A stretch of DNA of 26,523 nt from positions 1 to 26,523 of the forward strand of contig DJMJ01000019.1 of assembly GCA_002435325.1 (NCBI GenBank). The letters run 5' to 3'. A program made the position numbers and the translations under genes. Below are positions 15,942 to 22,191 of the stretch, piece after piece. Numbering within the stretch: the first letter of the stretch is position 1; every line of letters starts with the position of its first letter. Source of the DNA: Nitrospira sp. UBA6493. GTDB taxonomy: Bacteria; Nitrospirota; Nitrospiria; Nitrospirales; Nitrospiraceae. The notes beneath the pieces were generated by a model. The model was given only the letters and a program-made list of their open reading frames with translations, made no database searches and was not told the DNA's origin.

Positions 15942-17183
15942 GTGGGGCTGTCCGGACGCATGCAACAGGTCATCGTGGGAGCAATGGCCCTGGTGGCTGT
16001 CTTGCTGGTGTGGGGTGGGTTTGAACCAGTCATCTATGCGCAGAATGCGAAGTCGCAGGCAGTCATCGAAAAGGCGTTCCCGAGTTCTGGTAAATGCAAG
16101 CGCTGTCACGAGCGCGTGTTTGAAGAGTGGGAAACCTCGCCTCTTTCCAAGTCGATTCATTCTGCCGCGTTTCGGGCCTCGCTCGATGCCTATCTCAATT
16201 CCTCGGCAGGCAAAGATAAAGCGCTCTGTTTCCGCTGCCACGCGCCGCACATACGCGAGTTTCCCGATCAGGCACAGCTCTTTGTTGATCAAGCCAAGTC
16301 GGGTGATCCTTCGCTGGACGGCGTGGCCTGCGCGCAATGTCATTTGATCAAGCAGGTGGATCGCGCCAAGCATCCGCCGGAACCGAAATACGAACTGGGC
16401 AGCAAGACGCTCTACGGGCCCTACAAAGATTTTGTGCAGAACCTGGCGCACCAGTCGATGGAGTTGGGGCTGTTTCAGAAATCCGATCTCTGCCTGAACT
16501 GCCATCAGTCTGTGCCGTCAGCCCTGAATCTGGGGAAGGCCAACGATCTGTTGGGGAATTGGGACCAGAGCAAAGCGGTGAAGTCAGGCAAAGAGTGCCA
16601 GAGCTGCCACATGCCCGAGCAGGTCGGCGAGTCGGCCAACGGAGAGAAGAAGCGGAAGACCGCCAACCATACCTTCCCCGGCCGCATCGGCAAGCTGAGG
16701 CAGGAAGCGGCTAAGCTGGATGTGCAAACGAAGGTAGAGGGAGAGAAAACGACGGTGACCGTGACGGTCCAGAGCCTCGTGCCGCATAATCTGCCCACGA
16801 CCCATCCGGCCTGGGCCAGTGTCGCGCTGGACCTGGACATCAAGGGCAAGAATTTGAAGACCGTCTTTACCGACAAGCGTGTGTACGGGCGGGTCTATCA
16901 GGACGCCAAAGGCCAGAAGACCAGTTTCGATTTCGAGGCTGTGAAGGTGCTGGAAGATACCGTCTTAAAGCCGGAAGAGATCCGCGTGGAAACCTTCACT
17001 TTTCCCACACCGAAAGATACGAAGACTTTCGACGTCGAAGTCATCCTCAACTACGCGCCAATCACCGGTTCCGCATCGTTCCTTCAACGGGTCGAAGCCG
17101 AATCCTCCAAGGGATCGCAAGACCCCGTCTTCCAACCCATCGACATTGTCAAGCGGACGGAGAATATCCCGGTCAATAAGTAA
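15942..17183 (+). CDS. Second pentaheme cytochrome c, paralogue of the upstream gene
   Basis: The 413-residue product has a hydrophobic N-terminal segment (about residues 9-24) acting as a signal peptide or anchor, and five heme motifs: C52KRCH56, C96FRCH100, C130AQCH134, C184LNCH188 and C219QSCH223. Spacing, the CKRCHERVFEEW opening and the long heme-free C-terminal domain parallel the upstream cytochrome, so both descend from one gene. I prefer GTG 15942 because AAAGGA (15929-15934) sits 7 nt upstream. A GTG at 15924, which overlaps the previous stop codon, would add six residues, and ATG 15960 would shorten it. The cleavage site (VIYAQ) is weaker than in the first cytochrome, so it may stay membrane-anchored. 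It is the last gene of the cluster. Confidence 0.9.
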   Translation: MGLSGRMQQVIVGAMALVAVLLVWGGFEPVIYAQNAKSQAVIEKAFPSSGKCKRCHERVFEEWETSPLSKSIHSAAFRASLDAYLNSSAGKDKALCFRCHAPHIREFPDQAQLFVDQAKSGDPSLDGVACAQCHLIKQVDRAKHPPEPKYELGSKTLYGPYKDFVQNLAHQSMELGLFQKSDLCLNCHQSVPSALNLGKANDLLGNWDQSKAVKSGKECQSCHMPEQVGESANGEKKRKTANHTFPGRIGKLRQEAAKLDVQTKVEGEKTTVTVTVQSLVPHNLPTTHPAWASVALDLDIKGKNLKTVFTDKRVYGRVYQDAKGQKTSFDFEAVKVLEDTVLKPEEIRVETFTFPTPKDTKTFDVEVILNYAPITGSASFLQRVEAESSKGSQDPVFQPIDIVKRTENIPVNK

Positions 17184-17191
17184 CGGTATCC

Positions 17192-17268
17192 CGTCGCTCG
17201 TGAAGCGTACTCGTGGGTGGAGGCTGAATGGCCTCCGGTCATACGAGAGGCGAGCGACGCCTCACGAG
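17192..17268. repeat. REP-like palindromic element between convergent genes
   Basis: Nested inverted repeats fill the gap between the cytochrome gene and the convergent small gene. CGTCGCTCG (17192-17200) pairs with CGAGCGACG (17251-17259), CTCGT (17210-17214) with ACGAG (17243-17247), and GGAGGC (17219-17224) with GCCTCC (17231-17236). An alternative pairing joins CTCGTGAAGCGT (17197-17208) with ACGCCTCACGAG (17257-17268), 11 of 12 bases. It may act as a bidirectional transcript end. Whether it is a repeated family needs a genome search. Confidence 0.55.
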
Positions 17269-17280
17269 ATACGATTTTGC

Positions 17281-17535
17281 TTATTCGAAGACGATCCGCG
17301 AGCCAGGCGACTTCATCTTGAAGATCTGGAGCGCGCTGTAGATGCCCTTAGCCGGGTGATTGAGGATGAGGCGTGAGTTGGTGATGTGGGTGTCGAGCAG
17401 TTCGTATTGCCCGCCGCTGTAGTAGAGATCGCAATCATCGATCTGGCAGTTTTTGTAGACGTGGTTATCCAATGCCAGCTTCGCCTTGCTGAACGTCTGC
17501 CCATCGATCACGATATAGTTTGGTTCCAGTCCCAT
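17281..17535 (-). CDS. Small hypothetical protein, 84 residues
   Basis: The product shows alternating polar and hydrophobic residues with a repeated look (NHVYKNCQIDDCDLYYSGGQ), suggesting a small beta-helix-like or beta-sheet fold; I do not recognise a family or function. There is no signal peptide. The start ATG at 17535 is preceded by GTGGAGGG, and an in-frame GTG at 17547 is less likely. A near-consensus promoter on the same strand (17556-17584) predicts a transcript beginning about 14 nt upstream of that ATG, which strengthens the case for a real gene. It converges on the pentaheme cytochrome gene, with the REP-like palindrome between them. Confidence 0.7.
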   Translation of the reverse strand: MGLEPNYIVIDGQTFSKAKLALDNHVYKNCQIDDCDLYYSGGQYELLDTHITNSRLILNHPAKGIYSALQIFKMKSPGSRIVFE

Positions 17536-17555
17536 ACGTCCCTCCACTCGCGCGG

Positions 17556-17584
17556 ACTATAGCAAGTCTCTTTATTGACTGCAA
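17556..17584 (-). promoter_or_regulatory. Sigma70-type promoter for the 84-residue gene
   Basis: On the minus strand TTGCAG (17584-17579) and TATAGT (17561-17556) are separated by 17 bp. The predicted start near 17549 lies about 14 nt upstream of ATG 17535, a very short leader that still contains GGAGG. Confidence 0.6.
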
Positions 17585-17677
17585 AGACGACTTTCTATTG
17601 GCTGTCATCATTTACAGGACGATGGTATTCCGACAGGAAATTGGAAACTCCAATATCCAGTTGTGCCGAATTTCATC

Positions 17678-17706
17678 TTGATCCATTTCCACCATCTGTA
17701 TAGAAT
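17678..17706 (+). promoter_or_regulatory. Candidate promoter for hppA
   Basis: TTGATC (17678-17683) and TAGAAT (17701-17706) are 17 bp apart on the + strand, predicting a start near 17713 and a leader of about 138 nt. No riboswitch fold was recognised in the leader. Confidence 0.45.
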
Positions 17707-17850
17707 GGCCCAGTTTTTCGGCTAGTTAGCAACATAGCGGCACCTGTACCACCCTGCGGACTTCTTCTCGGATTTGTCCTTCGGATGGGTTGAAGGCCAC
17801 GGGGTAGTGAGCGACATTCAACGGTCGTTTAACCACTAGGAGGGGAACCC

Positions 17851-19905
17851 GTGAGCGACTCAGCCATTATTTCCTTTGCATTGATTGCGGCAGTAGCGGG
17901 CATTGTCTATGGCCTGTATCTGGCGATGTGGGTGTTCAAGTTGAACGCCGGAAACGCCAAGATGCAGGAAATTGCGAAGGCCATTCAAGAAGGCGCTGGC
18001 GCCTATCTGAATCGTCAGTACAAGACGGTCGGAATGGTTGCCGCGGTATTATTCGTCCTCTTGTGGGGAGCGGGGGCGGTCTCCGATAAGTTTGGATTAT
18101 TGACGGCGGTCGGATTCTTGATCGGTGCCGGCGCTTCGTCGGTGGCGGGGTACGTGGGTATGATCATCGCGGTGCGCGCGAACGTGCGGACGGCGCAGGC
18201 GGCCCATAATGGCATGAACTCTGCGTTGACCGTCGCCTTCCGCGGCGGTGCGGTGACAGGTCTCCTGTTGATCGGCTTGGGGTTGCTCGCGATCACTGGG
18301 TTCTACACGATCGCACAATCGATCGCCGGTCAGGAAAAGGCGATTCATGCCTTGCTGAGTCTCGGGTTCGGTGGCAGCTTGATTTCGGTCTTTGCCCGCG
18401 TGGGCGGCGGTATTTATACGAAAGCGGCGGACGTGGGTGCGGACCTTGTGGGCAAGGTGGAGGCGGGCATTCCGGAAGACGATCCTCGCAATCCGGCGGT
18501 GATCGCGGACAATGTGGGCGACAATGTCGGCGACTGCGCCGGTATGGCCGCGGATCTCTTTGAGACCTACGCGGTGACGACCGTGGCGGCGATGGTCTTA
18601 GCCTTCACGTTGTTTAAGGGCGTGAGTGCGCCGATTCTCTATCCGCTTGCCTTGGGCGGCGTCACGATCTTTGCGACCATCATCGGGATCCTCTTCGTGA
18701 AGGTGAGTCCGGGCGGTGAGATCATGCCTGCGCTCTACAAGGGATTATTTGTGGCGGGCGGGATTGCGGCAGTCGCCTTCTATCCCGTGACGAGCGCGAT
18801 CATGGAGGGCGTGGGCGGTGTTAGCGGGATCAGTTATTACCTCGCGGCCTTGATCGGCTTGGCGGTCACCTTGGCGTTGGTCTTTATTACCGATTACTAC
18901 ACCTCCAAGAGCTATGCGCCAGTGAAGGCGATTGCCAAGGCCAGTGAGACCGGCCATGCGACGAACATCATCGCAGGGTTGGCGGTGGGAATGGAAGCGA
19001 CCGCGTGGCCGGTGGTGGTCATCGGAGCGGCGATTTTGACGAGCTACTCGATCTGTGGCGGGGCAGCATCGGGTGGATTGTTCGGCGTGGCGGTGGCGGC
19101 GGTGTCGATGTTATCGATGGCCGGTATCGTGGTGGCGATCGATGCGTTCGGTCCGATTACAGACAACGCGGGTGGCATCGCGGAAATGGCGCACCTCGGC
19201 AAGGAAGTGCGGGACATCACTGATCCGTTGGACGCGGTGGGGAATACGACCAAGGCCGTGACCAAGGGCTATGCGATCGGGTCAGCCGGTCTCGCGGCGG
19301 TGGTGTTGTTTGCCGAGTATGCGCGTGAGGTCGCCAAGGGGGCTGGGGCAAGCACCTTCGACCTTTCTAATCCTTCTGTTCTGGTCGGACTCTTTTTGGG
19401 TGGGATGTTGCCGTTTATTTTCGGCGCCCTCTGTATGAAAGCGGTGGGCGAGGCGGCTGGTCTTGTGGTGGAAGAAGTGCGCCGCCAGTTCCGGACGATT
19501 AAAGGCATCATGGAAGGTACCGGCAAGCCCGAATACGGCACCTGTGTGGACATCGTGACGCAAGCCGCCATCAAGAAGATGATGGTGCCGGGATTGATCC
19601 CGGTCATCTCGCCGATCCTGGTCGGTGTGATCCTGGGCCCGCAGGCCTTAGGCGGTATGCTTGTCGGGAGCATTGTGACGGGTTTGTTTGTCGCCATCTC
19701 AATGACGAGCGGCGGCGGCGCCTGGGACAATGCGAAGAAGTTCATTGAAGAGCAGGGGCTGAAAGGCACCGACACGCACAAGGCGGCGGTGACCGGCGAT
19801 ACAGTCGGCGATCCCTATAAAGATACAGCCGGACCGGCGATCAATCCGATGATCAAGGTCATCAACATCGTGGCCTTGCTGATCGTATCGCTGATCGTGA
19901 AATAA
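17851..19905 (+). CDS. hppA: K+-independent proton-translocating membrane pyrophosphatase
   Basis: This 684-residue integral membrane protein couples hydrolysis of PPi to proton pumping across the inner membrane. The substrate site is unmistakable: DVGADLVGKVE around residues 194-204, then EDDPRNPAVIADNVGDNVGD and CAGMAADLFETY. The C-terminal catalytic segment includes DTVGDPYKDTAGPAINPM. The subclass marker is GNTTKAVTKG, with K468 and T471 where K+-dependent enzymes have Ala and Gly/Ala, so this should be a K+-independent H+ pump. The start is GTG 17851, with AGGAGGGG upstream. Length is normal for the family. The gene appears monocistronic, ending at a stem-loop. PPi-driven pumping would suit an organism with low energy yield such as a nitrite oxidiser. 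Confidence 0.97.
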   Translation: MSDSAIISFALIAAVAGIVYGLYLAMWVFKLNAGNAKMQEIAKAIQEGAGAYLNRQYKTVGMVAAVLFVLLWGAGAVSDKFGLLTAVGFLIGAGASSVAGYVGMIIAVRANVRTAQAAHNGMNSALTVAFRGGAVTGLLLIGLGLLAITGFYTIAQSIAGQEKAIHALLSLGFGGSLISVFARVGGGIYTKAADVGADLVGKVEAGIPEDDPRNPAVIADNVGDNVGDCAGMAADLFETYAVTTVAAMVLAFTLFKGVSAPILYPLALGGVTIFATIIGILFVKVSPGGEIMPALYKGLFVAGGIAAVAFYPVTSAIMEGVGGVSGISYYLAALIGLAVTLALVFITDYYTSKSYAPVKAIAKASETGHATNIIAGLAVGMEATAWPVVVIGAAILTSYSICGGAASGGLFGVAVAAVSMLSMAGIVVAIDAFGPITDNAGGIAEMAHLGKEVRDITDPLDAVGNTTKAVTKGYAIGSAGLAAVVLFAEYAREVAKGAGASTFDLSNPSVLVGLFLGGMLPFIFGALCMKAVGEAAGLVVEEVRRQFRTIKGIMEGTGKPEYGTCVDIVTQAAIKKMMVPGLIPVISPILVGVILGPQALGGMLVGSIVTGLFVAISMTSGGGAWDNAKKFIEEQGLKGTDTHKAAVTGDTVGDPYKDTAGPAINPMIKVINIVALLIVSLIVK

Positions 19906-19920
19906 GGCGAGCGAGGAATC

Positions 19921-19953
19921 AATCAGCCTTCAGCTCTGTGCTGAAGGCTGATT
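19921..19953 (+). terminator. Stem-loop after hppA
   Basis: A perfect 13-bp inverted repeat (AATCAGCCTTCAG and CTGAAGGCTGATT) with a 7-nt loop begins 15 nt after the hppA stop codon. No T run follows on the + strand, so it is either a Rho-assisted end or an mRNA-stabilising hairpin. Confidence 0.6.
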
Positions 19954-19991
19954 GCCAAAGCCCGGCGCCGTTTCATGTTTCTTCGCTCGGC

Positions 19992-20021
19992 TTGACGGCT
20001 GAAAGAACCCTGGGGTAAGGT
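19992..20021 (+). promoter_or_regulatory. Weak candidate promoter for the Pup/UBact gene
   Basis: TTGACG (19992-19997) and TAAGGT (20016-20021) are 18 bp apart; the -35 is good and the -10 matches only four of six consensus bases. A start near 20028 would give a 57-nt leader. Confidence 0.35.
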
Positions 20022-20084
20022 CATCCTAGGGATCACGCTGGTGCTGATCCACGAGGGTTTCCCTGATACACGGGAGGTGCTCGG

Positions 20085-20282
20085 ATGGAGAAACAAGAGC
20101 GTAAACAGGAACCCAAACGAGAGCCCCAGTCCAAGGACGAGGTCAAGGCCAACCCCAAGGTCGTCGAGGCTGGCAAGAAGCTCAAAGAAGATATCGACAA
20201 GCTCGTGGACGAAATCGACGACGTGCTTGAAAAGAACGCCGAAGAATTCGTCAAGAACTACGTCCAAAAGGGAGGGGAATAG
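20085..20282 (+). CDS. Prokaryotic ubiquitin-like protein (Pup/UBact family)
   Basis: The 65-residue, strongly charged product has the whole Pup pattern. A disordered Lys/Glu/Gln-rich N-terminal half is followed by the conserved helix that docks on the ligase and proteasomal ATPase (LVDEIDDVLEKNAEEFVKNY). It ends in V-Q-K-G-G-E. Pup-type tags are joined through the gamma-carboxylate of a C-terminal Glu to lysines of target proteins by PafA, and the targets go to the bacterial proteasome. Here the last residue is already Glu, so no Dop deamidation would be needed. Versions in Gram-negative phyla including Nitrospirota are called UBact. GGGAGG lies 7 nt before ATG 20085. It stands alone between hppA and recJ; no pafA, dop or proteasome gene is in the window. 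Confidence 0.9.
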   Translation: MEKQERKQEPKREPQSKDEVKANPKVVEAGKKLKEDIDKLVDEIDDVLEKNAEEFVKNYVQKGGE

Positions 20283-20400
20283 CGGACTGCCGGTTCGCGC
20301 TTCCCTTTCTATTTCCCGCCTCTTCTTCCGATCTCATCTCTCCGTCTGGCGCGCGTCGATACAGGCCAGATTTGATCACGATTGTCCGTTTTTGCACGGT

Positions 20401-20429
20401 TTGACAAAGGGATAGGGAGCCATTACCAT
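20401..20429 (+). promoter_or_regulatory. Sigma70-type promoter for recJ-rel
   Basis: TTGACA (20401-20406), a 17-bp spacer and TACCAT (20424-20429) predict a start near 20436. This falls downstream of an in-frame GTG at 20382 and upstream of ATG 20490, supporting the latter as the recJ start with a leader of about 54 nt. Confidence 0.6.
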
Positions 20430-20489
20430 CCCGATAAATTCGATCAGTGGGCTCATTTCACGGCAGCGCGCTGCCTGAAGGCGAGAATC

Positions 20490-22184
20490 ATGTCTAAGCT
20501 CTGGGTCTTTCGCGATATTGATCCCGGCCGGCGAGCTGCCCTGGCTCAGGCCCTCTCCATTGCGCCGGCGACGGCGTCGTTGCTGCTGGCGAGGGGCGTG
20601 ACGACGGCCGACGAAGCGACGGCCTGGATGGCGCCATTGCGTACGCACGATCCCTTTTTAATTCCCGACATCGAGGTGGCGATTGATCGTTTGCGCCATG
20701 CGATGCAGCAGGGCGAACGCGTCTGTTTCTACGGCGACTACGACGTGGACGGCATGTCCGCCACGAGTATTTATCTCTCGTTTTTTCGCGGCCTGGGGGC
20801 CGATGTCCGGGCCTATGTGCCGCACCGGATTCGTGAAGGCTATGGGCTGAACGAAGGCGCGATTCGGTCGCTGGCGGCCGATGAAGTGACGTTGTTGGTG
20901 ACATCTGATTGCGGGACGACGTCCCATCGTGAAATTGCGTTGGCTAAGGAGCTCGGGATGGATGTGCTGGTCACGGACCACCATCAAACCGATGAGCGGA
21001 TGCCGCCCGCTTTGGCGGTGATGAATCCCCATCGGCACGACGCGCGCTATCCCTTTCGCGGGCTCTGTTCCGGCGGGCTGGCCTATAAAGTCGTCGATGC
21101 CTATCAGCAACGGTACGGGCCTGGTGCGGTGCCGCTGGAATCGCTGCTGGATCTTGTTGCGCTCTCGACGATCGCCGACGTGGTGCCGTTGCAGGACGAG
21201 AATCGCGGGTTTGTCCGTGCGGGCTTGCAGCAGCTCTCGCGTGGATCGCGGTGCGGGATTCGCGCGCTCAAGCAGGTGGCGGGCATCACTCGCGAGTGTT
21301 CGGCGGAAACCATCGGCTTTAAGCTGGGGCCGAGACTCAATGCTGCCGGCCGCATGGATCATGCGATCAAGGGGGTGCAGCTTTTGACGACGGAGTCCGA
21401 CGTGGAAGCCAAAATGTTGGCCCAGGAGCTCGATCAGCTGAACCGCCAGCGGCAGGAACTCGAGGCGGAGATTATGCGTGAGGCGTTGGCGGCTTTGGGC
21501 GAGGGCGAGATTCCTCCGGCGATCGTGCTGGGCTCGCGCCGATGGCATTTGGGCGTGGTTGGGATCGTGGCGGCGCGGCTGGTAGATCGATTCCACCGTC
21601 CGGCTATCGTTATGGCGATCAATGAGCAGGGTGTCGGCAAGGGGTCGGCCAGGACGATCCCCGGGTTCGATTTGTATCAGGGCCTGGCCGCTTGCAAGGA
21701 TCTCCTTGTGGCCTTCGGCGGCCATCCGAGCGCGGCGGGCATGACGATTCAGGAATCCCGCCTGCCGGAGTTTCAAGCCCGCTTTGCGGCGGTGGCGGCG
21801 GAGTGGGCTTTGAGTGGTGATGTGACGCCGACTCTGCATCTGGATTCCGAAGTTGCGCTGGAAGAAGTGAATCTTCGGCTGATTCAGGAAATCGGCAGCC
21901 TCCACCCGTTCGGCGCCGGGAATCCTGAGCCGATGTTCGCGGTGAAGGGGCTGGCCATCATGGAGGCGCGGGTCGTCGGCGAAAAACATTTGAAGATGAC
22001 CGTGCGGCAGGGCCGGTCGCTGCCGTTCGATAGCATCGGTTTCGGGATGAAGTCGCTCGCGGAGCAGGGGTTGTCCCTGAAGATGCCGGTCGACCTGGCC
22101 TTCACTCCTGAACTCAACTATTGGAACGGGTACGACCGGATTCAATTGCGCATCAGGGACATCCGCGCGACTTCTACCGAGTAG
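20490..22184 (+). CDS. recJ: Single-stranded-DNA-specific exonuclease RecJ
   Basis: The 564-residue enzyme degrades single-stranded DNA 5' to 3' in recombination, mismatch and base-excision repair. The DHH phosphoesterase core is complete: YGDYDVDG (residues 81-88), DCGTTS, DHHQ (163-166), STIADVVPL and GPRLNAAGRMDH. The DHHA1 part carries GGHPSAAG (410-417), and the OB-like C-terminal domain follows. Length matches E. coli RecJ (577). I chose ATG 20490 (MSKLWVFRD), preceded by AAGGCGAG, since the sequence before it has no RecJ likeness and contains the promoter. The rel gene starts 7 nt after the stop codon, so the two are very likely cotranscribed. Confidence 0.96.
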   Translation: MSKLWVFRDIDPGRRAALAQALSIAPATASLLLARGVTTADEATAWMAPLRTHDPFLIPDIEVAIDRLRHAMQQGERVCFYGDYDVDGMSATSIYLSFFRGLGADVRAYVPHRIREGYGLNEGAIRSLAADEVTLLVTSDCGTTSHREIALAKELGMDVLVTDHHQTDERMPPALAVMNPHRHDARYPFRGLCSGGLAYKVVDAYQQRYGPGAVPLESLLDLVALSTIADVVPLQDENRGFVRAGLQQLSRGSRCGIRALKQVAGITRECSAETIGFKLGPRLNAAGRMDHAIKGVQLLTTESDVEAKMLAQELDQLNRQRQELEAEIMREALAALGEGEIPPAIVLGSRRWHLGVVGIVAARLVDRFHRPAIVMAINEQGVGKGSARTIPGFDLYQGLAACKDLLVAFGGHPSAAGMTIQESRLPEFQARFAAVAAEWALSGDVTPTLHLDSEVALEEVNLRLIQEIGSLHPFGAGNPEPMFAVKGLAIMEARVVGEKHLKMTVRQGRSLPFDSIGFGMKSLAEQGLSLKMPVDLAFTPELNYWNGYDRIQLRIRDIRATSTE

Positions 22185-22191
22185 GACGGCG

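Larger units (their letters stand above)
17536..17850. other. Divergent intergenic region with promoters, no gene
   Basis: This 315-nt stretch between the small minus-strand gene and hppA contains no ORF of note. It holds promoters for both directions (17556-17584 on the minus strand; 17678-17706 on the plus strand), a small dyad TTGGA-AAC-TCCAA (17641-17653) just upstream of the hppA -35, and a leader of about 138 nt before the hppA start. Confidence 0.5.

Noticed and set aside
20382..20489. GTG 20382 as the recJ start
   Set aside because: The TTGACA/TACCAT promoter lies downstream of it, and the extra 36 residues do not resemble RecJ.
20658..22145. Minus-strand ORF of 495 codons inside recJ
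   Set aside because: recJ has all its catalytic motifs on the plus strand; the antisense frame is a GC-bias shadow rich in Arg, His and Gln.
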